Assembly: GCF_004363555.1 (NCBI RefSeq)
Contig: NZ_SNZJ01000007.1
Span: 62,001-126,000 of the forward strand
DNA from: Halomonas ventosae
GTDB taxonomy: Bacteria > Pseudomonadota > Gammaproteobacteria > Pseudomonadales > Halomonadaceae
Length of the DNA: 64,000 bases
Direction of reading: 5' to 3'
Part shown: piece by piece, positions 29,566 through 38,321 of the stretch
Position numbering within the stretch: position 1 is the first letter of the stretch
How the letters are laid out: each line of letters begins with the position of its first letter
The notes under the pieces: model-generated
Seen by the model: only the letters and a program-made list of their open reading frames with translations
The model's database searches: none
What the model was told of the DNA's origin: nothing
Translations under genes and position numbers: made by a program

Positions 29566-30246
29566 ATGGTGACATCCAATCCCTTCTCCGCGATGTTCGG
29601 TCGCTCGCCATTCCATCCGCTGCTGGCCCATATCGTCAAGGCCAATGAGTGCGCCGACGAGCTGCTGCCCTTCTTCGAGGCCTCCCTCGTGGGCGACTGG
29701 GACACCGCCGCCCAGCATCGCGAGACCATCACCCGACTCGAGCACGAGGCCGACGAGCTCAAGACCGACCTGCGCCTCAACCTGCCCAATACCATGTTCC
29801 TGCCGGTGTCGCGCTCCGACCTGCTCGACCTGATCAGCGTCCAGGACAAGATCGCCAACAAGGTCCGCGACATCACCGGCATCATGCTGGGACGCCGGAT
29901 GCAGATGCCCCAGGAGCTGGCCCAGCCGATGCGCGACTACATGCGCACCTCGGTGGCCTGCGTGGCCCAGGCACGCCATGCCCTGGAGGAGCTCAAGGAC
30001 CTGCTCGAGTCCGGCTTCGGCCGCAACGTCTCCGATGTGATGCAGAAGCTGATCCGCGAGCTGCACGTGCTCGAGCAGCAGGCCGACAGCCAGCAGGTGG
30101 CCATCCGTCGCCAGCTCTTCGAGCTGGAGGACCGCCTGCCCCCGGTGGACGTGATGTTCCTCTACAAGATCATCGACTGGGTGGGCGAACTCTCCGACCG
30201 CGCCGAGCGCGTCGGCAGCCGCCTGCAGATCATGACGGCCAACTGA
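29566..30246 (+). CDS. DUF47/TIGR00153 PhoU-like phosphate transport regulator
   Basis: A 226-residue all-helical PhoU-like protein (starting MVTSNPFSAMFGRSPF), whose family is nearly always encoded beside Pit transporters and is thought to control them. The DNF/helical landmarks are ITRLEHEADELKTDLRLNLP, SRSDLLDLISVQDKIANKVRD and DWVGELSDRAERVGSRLQ. The pit gene follows after 73 bases that contain a perfect 10-bp hairpin (GCGGCCCCGG/CCGGGGCCGC, 30252-30276), which could tune expression between the two. Confidence 0.9.
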   Translation: MVTSNPFSAMFGRSPFHPLLAHIVKANECADELLPFFEASLVGDWDTAAQHRETITRLEHEADELKTDLRLNLPNTMFLPVSRSDLLDLISVQDKIANKVRDITGIMLGRRMQMPQELAQPMRDYMRTSVACVAQARHALEELKDLLESGFGRNVSDVMQKLIRELHVLEQQADSQQVAIRRQLFELEDRLPPVDVMFLYKIIDWVGELSDRAERVGSRLQIMTAN

Positions 30247-30319
30247 ATACCGCGGCCCCGGCGATCCCGGGGCCGCCTCGTGTCGACCTTCTTCTGACCG
30301 CAACAAGGGAACCCTCCCT

Positions 30320-31585
30320 ATGTCGATCATTGCGCAGCACGGTGAGATCTTCATCATCCTCGCCTGTCTCTTCGGCTTCTTCATGGCCTGGGGCGTCGGG
30401 GCCAACGACGTGGCCAACGCCATGGGCACCTCGGTGGGCTCGCGGGCCATCACCATCAAGCAGGCGATCATCATCGCCGTGATCTTCGAGTTCCTCGGCG
30501 CCTGGCTGGCCGGCGGCGAGGTCACCAACACCATCCGCAAGGGGATCATCGACCCCGAACTGCTGCAGGAGGACCCGCAGCTGCTGGTCTACGGCATGCT
30601 CGCGGCACTGCTGGCGGCGGCCACCTGGCTGCTGGTCGCCTCCATGAAGGGCTGGCCGGTCTCCACCACCCACTCCATCGTCGGTGCCATCGTCGGCTTC
30701 GCGGTGGCGGGCCTCGGCGCGGCCGCCGTGGACTGGGCCGCGGTGGGTACCATCGCCGCTAGCTGGGTGGTCTCGCCGCTGCTGTCCGGCACCATCGCCT
30801 TCACCCTCTTCAAGTCGGTGCAGCACCTGATCTTCGAGGCCCGCGACCCCTTCGCCGCGGCCAAGCGCTACGTGCCCATGTACATCTTCCTGGTGGGCTT
30901 CGCGGTGACCATGGTGACCCTCACCAAGGGCCTCAAGCACGTCGGCCTGGACCTCGGCTTCGGCGCCAGCCTGCTGCTCGCCATCCTCGCCGGCCTGCTG
31001 ATCGCGGGGCTCGGCGTGGTCATGGAGCGTCGCGTCAAGGCGTCGAGCCGCCAGTCCGACCAGTTCGGCTTCTCGGGCGTGGAGCGCGTCTTCGGCGTGC
31101 TGATGATCTTTACCGCCTGTGCCATGGCCTTCGCCCACGGCTCCAACGACGTGGCCAACGCCGTGGGCCCGCTGGCGGCGGTGATCAGCGTGGTGCAGAC
31201 CGGCGGCGAGATCGAGGGCGCGGCCCTGGTGCCGTGGTGGGTGCTGGTGCTGGGCGGCGGCGGCATCGTCGTCGGCCTGGTCACCTACGGCCACAAGGTG
31301 ATCGCTACCGTGGGCACCGGCATCACCGAGCTCACCCCGAGCCGCGGCTTCGCCGCCACCCTGGCGGCCGCCGTGACCGTGGTGCTCGCCTCGGGCACCG
31401 GCCTGCCGATCTCCACCACCCATACCCTGGTCGGGGCGGTGCTGGGCGTGGGCCTGGCCCGTGGCATGGCGGCGCTCAACCTGCGGGTCATCGGCACCAT
31501 TGCCATGTCCTGGCTGATCACCCTGCCCGCCGGGGCCGGCCTTGCCATCTTCTTCTTCTTCACCTTCAAGGGCATGTTCGGTTAA
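30320..31585 (+). CDS. pit: Low-affinity inorganic phosphate transporter (Pit family)
   Basis: A 421-residue, roughly ten-helix phosphate:cation symporter. It has the duplicated PiT signatures GANDVANAMGTSVGSRAIT near residue 28 and the later FAHGSNDVANAVGPLAA, plus the paired STTH motifs (GWPVSTTHSIVGAIVG and LPISTTHTLVGAVLG). It is downstream of the DUF47 regulator gene in the same direction and ends before a strong terminator. Confidence 0.93.
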   Translation: MSIIAQHGEIFIILACLFGFFMAWGVGANDVANAMGTSVGSRAITIKQAIIIAVIFEFLGAWLAGGEVTNTIRKGIIDPELLQEDPQLLVYGMLAALLAAATWLLVASMKGWPVSTTHSIVGAIVGFAVAGLGAAAVDWAAVGTIAASWVVSPLLSGTIAFTLFKSVQHLIFEARDPFAAAKRYVPMYIFLVGFAVTMVTLTKGLKHVGLDLGFGASLLLAILAGLLIAGLGVVMERRVKASSRQSDQFGFSGVERVFGVLMIFTACAMAFAHGSNDVANAVGPLAAVISVVQTGGEIEGAALVPWWVLVLGGGGIVVGLVTYGHKVIATVGTGITELTPSRGFAATLAAAVTVVLASGTGLPISTTHTLVGAVLGVGLARGMAALNLRVIGTIAMSWLITLPAGAGLAIFFFFTFKGMFG

Positions 31586-31610
31586 GCGCCGAGCGACAAG
31601 GCCGAGCGAC

Positions 31611-31650
31611 AAGAAACCCCGACGGCCGAGGCCCTCGGGGTTTCTTTTGT
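31611..31650 (+). terminator. Terminator of the DUF47-pit operon
   Basis: AAGAAACCCCGA (31611-31622) pairs perfectly with TCGGGGTTTCTT (31635-31646), followed by TTGTTG; the A-rich 5' arm means it could work in both directions. Confidence 0.88.
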
Positions 31651-31760
31651 TGCGGCTGATTCCATGCTGCGGCTTGCAGCTGACCGGTGCCGCCGTTTTC
31701 GTCGCTCTGATATAGTGGCTATCGACTCCCCCTTCGTTCACCTGCTGCCGGAGTGCGGCC

Positions 31761-33074
31761 TTGGATACTCGTTTCCCCTTCGTCGACTGGTTCCGCAATT
31801 CCTCCCCCTACATCAATGCCCACCGCGGGCGTACCTTCGTGATCCTGATCGAGGGCGAGGCGATGGCCAGCGGGCGAGGGGAGCAGCTGGTCCAGGACCT
31901 GGCGCTGCTGCACACCCTGGGCGTGCGGCTGGTTGTGGTGTTCGGTATCCGGCCCCAGGTGCAGCAGGCCCTGGATGAGGCGGGCATCACGCCCCGGCGC
32001 CACCAGGGGCGCTGGGTGGCCGACGAGGCGATCATGGAGAGGGTCGAGCGCATCGCCGCCGAGCAGCGGCTGTGGCTGGAGGCGCGGCTCTCCCCGGGGC
32101 TACCCAACACCCCGCTGCATGGCATCGAGATGACCGTGGTCTCCGGCAACCTGGTGATGGCCAAGCCACTGGGCGTGCGCGAGGGTGTCGACTTCGACCA
32201 CAGCGGCGAGGTGCGCCGGGTGCGGGCGCAGGCCATTGAGGGACTGCTCGAGCGCGGGTCGCTGGTGGTACTGCCGCCGCTGGGCTTCTCCAGCACCGGC
32301 GAGGTCTTCGACCTGGATGCCGCCGAGGTGGCCCGCCACGCCGCCACCGCGCTCAGCGCCGACAAGCTGATCCTGCTCGGTGAAGCCAGTGGGCTCTTCG
32401 ATCGCAGCGGCCAGCTGCAGCGCCAGCTGACCCCGGGGGAGGCCGAGCCGCTGCTCCGGCAGGCCGCCCCCGCCAGCGAGCTGGCCCGTCACCTCGGGGC
32501 GGCCTGTGCTGCCGCGCGGCACGGCGTGGCCCGCACCCACCTGCTCTCCTGGCACGACCACGACGCTCTGCTGGGCGAGCTGTTCACCCGCGACGGCGTG
32601 GGCACCATGATCACCGAGCATCGCTACGAACAGCTGCGTGCGGCGGAACTCGGCGACATCGGCGGCCTGCTCGAGCTTCTCGAACCGCTCGAACGGCGGG
32701 GCATGCTGGTGCCGCGTTCCCGGGAGCGGCTGGAGTACGAGATCGACGACTACCAGGTGATCGAGCGCGACGGCATGATCATCGGCTGCGCCGCCCTGCA
32801 TACCTTCGGTGAGGCCACCATGGGGGAGCTGGCCTGCGTGGCGGTCCACGACGACTATCGGGGTGGCGCGCGGGGCGAGCTGCTGCTCGCCGAGATCGAG
32901 CGGCGGGCCCGCCGACTGGGGCTCTCGGCGCTGTTCGCCCTGACCACCCACACCACCCACTGGTTCTTCGAGCACGGCTTCCGCCTGGCCGGCATCGAGG
33001 TCTTGCCGCCGCTGCGTCGCGACACCTACAACCACGCGCGCAAGTCCAAGATCCTGGTCAAGACCCTCGCCTGA
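31761..33074 (+). CDS. argA: N-acetylglutamate synthase ArgA
   Basis: A 437-residue enzyme transferring acetyl from acetyl-CoA to glutamate, the first step of arginine synthesis. The N-terminal amino acid kinase-like domain (VILIEGEAMAS...LLHTLGVRLVVVFGIRPQ) carries the arginine feedback site in this family, and the C-terminal GNAT domain includes YQVIERDGMIIGCAAL, ELACVAVHDDYRGGARGELL and the ending NHARKSKILVK. The start is TTG at 31761 after CCGGAG. The gene is followed by the 813-base gene-free stretch described in the next entries. Confidence 0.95.
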   Translation: MDTRFPFVDWFRNSSPYINAHRGRTFVILIEGEAMASGRGEQLVQDLALLHTLGVRLVVVFGIRPQVQQALDEAGITPRRHQGRWVADEAIMERVERIAAEQRLWLEARLSPGLPNTPLHGIEMTVVSGNLVMAKPLGVREGVDFDHSGEVRRVRAQAIEGLLERGSLVVLPPLGFSSTGEVFDLDAAEVARHAATALSADKLILLGEASGLFDRSGQLQRQLTPGEAEPLLRQAAPASELARHLGAACAAARHGVARTHLLSWHDHDALLGELFTRDGVGTMITEHRYEQLRAAELGDIGGLLELLEPLERRGMLVPRSRERLEYEIDDYQVIERDGMIIGCAALHTFGEATMGELACVAVHDDYRGGARGELLLAEIERRARRLGLSALFALTTHTTHWFFEHGFRLAGIEVLPPLRRDTYNHARKSKILVKTLA

Positions 33075-33083
33075 GGGGCGCGC

Positions 33084-33101
33084 TGTCGCCATGAGGCGTC
33101 G
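33084..33101 (+). promoter_or_regulatory. Putative GlrR enhancer site 1
   Basis: TGTC-GCCATGAGGC-GTCG fits the E. coli GlrR consensus TGTC-N10-GACA at the left half and in spacing; the right half has two mismatches. It shares the core GTCGCCAT with the two sites that follow. It lies 10 bases after the argA stop and about 220 bases upstream of the sigma-54 promoter. Confidence 0.5.
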
Positions 33102-33114
33102 CCGGGCCATCCGG

Positions 33115-33132
33115 CGTCGCCATTGTGAGACG
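33115..33132 (+). promoter_or_regulatory. Putative GlrR enhancer site 2
   Basis: CGTC-GCCATTGTGA-GACG is an inverted repeat with the N10 spacing of GlrR sites; only the outermost bases differ from TGTC-N10-GACA. The centre is 31 bases from that of site 1, about three DNA helical turns. Confidence 0.6.
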
Positions 33133-33179
33133 CGACAAGTGGCTGAAAATAGAGCCTTTTCATTTAAGCGTCAGAAAGG

Positions 33180-33197
33180 CGTCGCCATCTGGCGACG
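33180..33197 (+). promoter_or_regulatory. Putative GlrR enhancer site 3
   Basis: CGTC-GCCATCTGGC-GACG is a perfect inverted repeat in its 7-base arms and has N10 spacing. It is centred about 120 bases upstream of the sigma-54 -24 element and 65 bases (about six turns) from site 2, so all three sites would face the same side of the helix. Confidence 0.65.
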
Positions 33198-33271
33198 AAA
33201 ATCCCGCCATTTCCCCCGCCTATTGGCGGCTAGGCCGGCCGTTTCCCGCCTGGCCCCTTTCTTTTCAATTT

Positions 33272-33284
33272 TAACTAACTGATA
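33272..33284 (-). promoter_or_regulatory. IHF-like binding site
   Basis: On the minus strand TATCAGTTAGTTA matches the IHF consensus WATCAANNNNTTR at all but one defined base. It sits between the enhancer sites and the sigma-54 promoter in an AT-rich patch, where DNA bending would bring the activator to the polymerase. Confidence 0.5.
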
Positions 33285-33305
33285 TTGAACGGATAGTGGG
33301 ATTCC

Positions 33306-33321
33306 TGGCACGCCGTTGGCA
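33306..33321 (+). promoter_or_regulatory. Sigma-54 promoter (-24/-12)
   Basis: TGGCACG-CCGT-TGGCA matches the sigma-54 consensus TGGCACG-N4-TTGCW with one mismatch. The invariant GG (33307-33308) and GC (33319-33320) have the required spacing. Transcription would start near 33332. It is oriented towards glrK and lies 3' of three GlrR-type sites, an intact sigma-54 enhancer architecture. GlrR, encoded just downstream, is a sigma-54 activator. Confidence 0.75.
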
Positions 33322-33331
33322 ATAGTCAGGG

Positions 33332-33806
33332 CGAGCAAGGGAAAACGGTTCATTCGGCTCGAACCGTTTCCCGGTCGCCGAAGGGAGGCGGGCCATCACT
33401 GCCTTGTGCTCCCGCTCCCCGAGGCGGCCAGTGTCTGCTCCAAGCGATGTGTGACTTTAGGTTGCGATGAGACGGTACCGCCGCCAGGCAAGGATCGGTA
33501 TCGAGAGGGCAAGGATGCCCTGGCATGGATGCCTCTCCCCCGAACGGGGGATCGAATCGCGCAGCATCGCCGTCGGCCTTCGGCCGAGGCGGTGCTGCCA
33601 GGAACGGAGCAGGGCGGTGCGCCACGCGATGGCGTGCCACCCGCATGAGGATGACCAGCCCCTGGTGGCAGATGGCACCTCATGGCTTCGGGGCCTCCCC
33701 GGCCCATGGACATTCGGGCAATGGACGGACCAGGCCGTCGATTGATCGGATGTCCGGACCCTTCAGTTCCCTGCGTATTGGGCCGGCTCTGCCGGCCCTT
33801 TTTTTT
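33332..33806 (+). ncRNA. Predicted sigma-54/GlrR-dependent structured small RNA, positional analogue of glmY
   Basis: The stretch between the sigma-54 promoter and a perfect terminator, about 475 bases, holds no frame with a convincing ribosome-binding site or family resemblance. It is rich in hairpins: GGGAAAACGGTTC/GAACCGTTTCCC near the 5' end (33339-33373), TCCCCC/GGGGGA near 33535-33552, TCGGCC-TTC-GGCCGA near 33570, and the terminator. In E. coli the same place, immediately upstream of glrK, holds the sRNA gene glmY, with a GlrR/sigma-54 promoter and IHF. I see no primary-sequence match to GlmY or GlmZ and it is more than twice as long, so homology is not claimed. Alternatively, it is a long leader of glrK with an attenuator. 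Confidence 0.6.
33780..33806 (+). terminator. Rho-independent terminator of the predicted sRNA
   Basis: GGGCCGGC (33780-33787) and GCCGGCCC (33791-33798) form a perfect stem with loop TCT, followed by eight T's. It lies 82 bases before the glrK start and would separate upstream transcription from the kinase operon. Confidence 0.92.
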
Positions 33807-33887
33807 CCCTTCGCGTTCTAGCCGGTGGGGTTGCGCCGATTGGCCGCGGGGCGCTCGGCTGAACTCTGGTATCCTTAGGGATGGACG

Positions 33888-35432
33888 ATGGTGGTTTCCG
33901 TTACCCTTCTGCAAAGAACACTGTCCATGACCTCAGCCGTTACGCGTCGCTGGAGGCCGCGCTCGCTGTTGCAGCTGGTGCTGCTGGCCTTCCTGGTGGT
34001 GATGCTGCCGCTGGCCGTCCTGATGATCCAGGCCGGCCAGGCCCTCTCCGAGCTTTCCCGACTGGCCGATGTCAGTGCCCGCCAGGCGGTGGAGGAGACC
34101 CGGCGTGCCCGTTCGCTGGGTGCCCTGGCGCTGGAGATGGAGCGCGGTGCCCGCCAGTATGCCGTGGTCGAGGAAGAGAGCCTGCTGGAGATCTTCGACG
34201 ACCGTCTCGCGGAGTTCCGTGAGCTGCTGGCCCAGCAGAGTCGGCTGCTGCCCGATGATCCCGATGTGGCGGCGCTGGAGGAGGAGCTCGACGACCTCGC
34301 CGAGCTGCCCGAGCTGCCGCTCGAGGAGTTCACCGCCCGGCTCTCCGACTTCCTGCCCTTCGCCCAGCACACCGAGGCGATGCGCCGCGCCACCAACCGT
34401 CGCATCGACGAGCGCATCGAGGGCATCCGTGCCCGCGCCGAGGGCGTGCAGGTGCGCCTCTGGTGGCAGACCGCGGCCCTGGTCTCGGCGAGCCTGGTGC
34501 TGATGCTGCTGTTCACCCGGCTGATCATCCACCCGATCCGCCAGCTCGAGCGCCGCATCCTGGGGATCGGCAGCGTGGGCGGCGACCCGGCGCAGAAGCC
34601 GCCGCCGCTCAAGGGCCCCTCGGAACTGGTGACCCTGGACGAGCGGCTGGACTGGCTGGCCTCGCGGCTCGACGAGCTGGAGGCCCAGAAGCAGCAGTTC
34701 CTGCGCCACATGTCCCACGAGCTCAAGACGCCGCTGGCCAGCGTGCGCGAGGGCTCGTCGCTGCTCGCCGACGGCGTGGCCGGCGAGGTCACGCCGCGCC
34801 AGCGCGAGATCCTCGACCTGATCGATGCCAGCGGGCGGGAGCTCCAGCAGCTGATCGAGCAGCTGCTCGACTACAATCTGCTCCAGCACAACCGCCAGCT
34901 CGACATCGAGCGGCTGGACGTCGCCACCGTGGCCAAGGAGGTGCTGGCCAAGCACCGCCTGGCACTCGACAACAAGGAGATGCGCGTCAGCTGCTTCGAT
35001 GGCCCCCTGGCCTGGGAGCTCGACCGCACCGCCACGGCCCGGGTCCTCGACAACCTGATCTCCAATGCCGTCGCCTATGGCGAGGATGGCGGTGTGCTGG
35101 AGATCCGTGCCCGGCCGCTGCGCGACCGGCTGGTCATCGAGGTGGCCAACAGCGGCGAGCCGATCGCCGAAGCGGATCGCGAGCGGCTCTTCGAGGCCTT
35201 CTTCCAGGGCAGCGTTCGCCGCAAGGGGCCGCTCAAGGGCTCCGGCATCGGTCTCTCGGTGGCCGCCGACTGTGCCCGGCTCCAGCATGGCAGCCTGGCG
35301 CTGGTGGACGATGCCCGGCTGGCGGTGTGCTTTCGCCTGACCCTGCCTCGGCAGGTGCCGGTGGCCGAACCGGATCACGATCACCCGACGCTCGCCCTGG
35401 CGAGCGCTCACTCAAGGAACGATACTCCATGA
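33888..35432 (+). CDS. glrK: Sensor histidine kinase GlrK (QseE)
   Basis: A 514-residue inner-membrane kinase. Helices lie at about residues 28-50 and 197-217, enclosing a periplasmic, strongly acidic helical sensor region, then HAMP-like RLIIHPIRQLERRI, the H-box FLRHMSHELKTPLASVREG with His277, the N-box LDNLISNAVAYGEDGG, and the glycine box KGPLKGSGIGLSVAADC. It phosphorylates GlrR; in enterics it responds to cell-envelope cues. The start at 33888 follows TTAGGG; the ATG at 33927 is an alternative. It overlaps the lipoprotein gene by 4 bases. Confidence 0.92.
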   Translation: MVVSVTLLQRTLSMTSAVTRRWRPRSLLQLVLLAFLVVMLPLAVLMIQAGQALSELSRLADVSARQAVEETRRARSLGALALEMERGARQYAVVEEESLLEIFDDRLAEFRELLAQQSRLLPDDPDVAALEEELDDLAELPELPLEEFTARLSDFLPFAQHTEAMRRATNRRIDERIEGIRARAEGVQVRLWWQTAALVSASLVLMLLFTRLIIHPIRQLERRILGIGSVGGDPAQKPPPLKGPSELVTLDERLDWLASRLDELEAQKQQFLRHMSHELKTPLASVREGSSLLADGVAGEVTPRQREILDLIDASGRELQQLIEQLLDYNLLQHNRQLDIERLDVATVAKEVLAKHRLALDNKEMRVSCFDGPLAWELDRTATARVLDNLISNAVAYGEDGGVLEIRARPLRDRLVIEVANSGEPIAEADRERLFEAFFQGSVRRKGPLKGSGIGLSVAADCARLQHGSLALVDDARLAVCFRLTLPRQVPVAEPDHDHPTLALASAHSRNDTP

Positions 35433-36004
35433 CCGCACGCCCCTGGCTCCTGTGCCTGGCCACGGCCTGGCTGGCCGGCTGTCAGTACCTGCCCGAGCAG
35501 TTGCAGTCGTCGCCTTCCGGCCCTTCGCCCATCCAGAGCCCTACCGCCGGGTCGGCGTTCTGCCATGCCGAACTGCCCGACTTCGACAACCTGCCCTGCC
35601 TGCTCGACGACTGGATCGCCTTCGGCCTGGCCTCACAACGCGGCGACCGGGTGTGGCGCGAGGCCACCCTGACGCGCCTGGGCGGCGAGAGCACCGAGCG
35701 TCGCCTGGCCCGGGCCGTGCTGCTCGCCTGGGGCGACGTGCAGCAGTGGAACCGCGCCTCGGAGCTCTACAAGGCCCACCTGGCCGGGGCGCCAACCGAG
35801 CTGCAGCCGCTGCTGCGCTACTGGCTCAACGAGCTGGAGGGGCGTCGCCGCCTGGCCGGCCAGCTGGCCGAGAGCCAGGGCGAGCACCAGGCCATCGTGG
35901 AGGAGAACGAGGCCCTCACCGAGGAGCTCGAGGCCATGGCCGAGAAGCTCGAGCAGCTCACCGCCATCGAACAGAGCATCAATCTGCGACAGCAGAATGA
36001 ATGA
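35429..36004 (+). CDS. qseG: QseG-like outer membrane lipoprotein
   Basis: A 191-residue lipoprotein: the signal peptide ends with the lipobox WLAGC, giving acylated Cys18. The mature part is helical, with FCHAELPDFDNLPCLLDDWIA and a C-terminal coiled coil (LAGQLAESQGEHQAIVEENE...LEQLTAIEQSI). Its place between glrK and glrR is that of QseG, which in E. coli tethers to and controls GlrK. Sequence similarity to QseG is weak to my eye, so the name rests mainly on synteny, lipobox and size. Confidence 0.75.
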   Translation: MTARPWLLCLATAWLAGCQYLPEQLQSSPSGPSPIQSPTAGSAFCHAELPDFDNLPCLLDDWIAFGLASQRGDRVWREATLTRLGGESTERRLARAVLLAWGDVQQWNRASELYKAHLAGAPTELQPLLRYWLNELEGRRRLAGQLAESQGEHQAIVEENEALTEELEAMAEKLEQLTAIEQSINLRQQNE

Positions 36005-36019
36005 ACCGGGAGAGACGAC

Positions 36020-37414
<1,395 letters not shown>

Positions 37415-37444
37415 GTTTCGTCCGAAAACACGCCCCCAACGCAA

Positions 37445-37468
37445 GACCCCCTGCCGGGGCAGGGGGTC
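37445..37468 (+). terminator. Hairpin between glrR and the convergent peroxiredoxin gene
   Basis: GACCCCCTGC (37445-37454) pairs perfectly with GCAGGGGGTC (37459-37468), loop CGGG. There is no T-run on either side, so termination efficiency is uncertain; it may serve both genes. Confidence 0.6.
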
Positions 37469-37495
37469 GTCGTGGGGCGAGTTTAACCGCCCGCC

Positions 37496-38149
37496 TTACT
37501 TGGGCAGCTTGGCCCGGCGCAGGTAGGGGAAGATGGTCTCGTACTCGCCGAACTTCGCCTTGGCGTCCTCGTTGGAGACCGTCGGCGGGATGATCACGTC
37601 CTCGCCGGTGGTCCAGTCGGCCGGCGTGGCCACGCCCTTGCCGTTGGCGGTCTGCAGGGCGTCCAGGGCGCGCAGCACCTCGGCGAAGTTGCGGCCGACG
37701 TTCATCGGGTAGGTCATGGAGAGCTTGAGCTGCTTGTCCGGGCCGATGATGAACACCGAGCGCACGGTGGCGCTGTCGGCCGGGGTGCGGCCGTCCGGCA
37801 GGTAGGCGTCGGCCGGCAGCATGTCGAACAGCTTGGCGACCTTGAGGTCCTCGTCGGCGATGATCGGGAAGCCGACATTGCAGCTGGCGAAGCTTGCGAT
37901 GTCATTGATCCACTTCTTGTGATCTTCCACGCCATCCACCGAGATGCCGATCACCTTGGTATCGCGCTTCTTCCACTCCTCGCTGAGCTTGGCGACGGCG
38001 CCGAACTCGGTGGTGCAGACCGGGGTGAAGTCCTTGGGGTGGGAGAAGAGGATCGCCCAGCTGTCGCCGATCCACTCGTGGAAGCGGATCGGGCCCTGGC
38101 TGGTATCGGCCTCGAAGTCGGGTACGACGTCATTGATGCGCAGTGACAT
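37496..38149 (-). CDS. Peroxiredoxin, 1-Cys (Prx6) type
   Basis: A 217-residue AhpC/TSA-family peroxidase. The peroxidatic Cys45 is in KDFTPVCTTEFG. The protein has the Prx6-type C-terminal extension (GEDVIIPPTVSNEDAKAKFGEYE...PYL). The other Cys (residue 90, FASCNVGFP) is not in the position of a classical 2-Cys resolving residue, so reduction by an external thiol is likely. It removes H2O2 and organic peroxides in the cytoplasm. The start ATG at 38149 follows GGGAGTATCACC on the minus strand. Confidence 0.93.
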   Translation of the reverse strand: MSLRINDVVPDFEADTSQGPIRFHEWIGDSWAILFSHPKDFTPVCTTEFGAVAKLSEEWKKRDTKVIGISVDGVEDHKKWINDIASFASCNVGFPIIADEDLKVAKLFDMLPADAYLPDGRTPADSATVRSVFIIGPDKQLKLSMTYPMNVGRNFAEVLRALDALQTANGKGVATPADWTTGEDVIIPPTVSNEDAKAKFGEYETIFPYLRRAKLPK

Positions 38150-38321
38150 GGTGATACTCCCTGGTTGGTGGGATGTGACGCCCCGGGCGTCCGGTTGTCT
38201 GGCCGGGGAAGTGCCTGGCTCCTTGGGATATGGGTATGGGCCCGCCGTCCTCAAGGAGATGGCATCAGTTTAGTTATCATGTAATGGAATATCTATATTC
38301 CAAAATCTATCGCTTCGATGG

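Noticed and set aside
33316-33745. Two open frames of 110 and 92 codons inside the glrK upstream region
   Set aside because: They lack ribosome-binding sites, have Arg/Pro-rich low-information sequence, and cross strong hairpins; the region looks like structured RNA instead.
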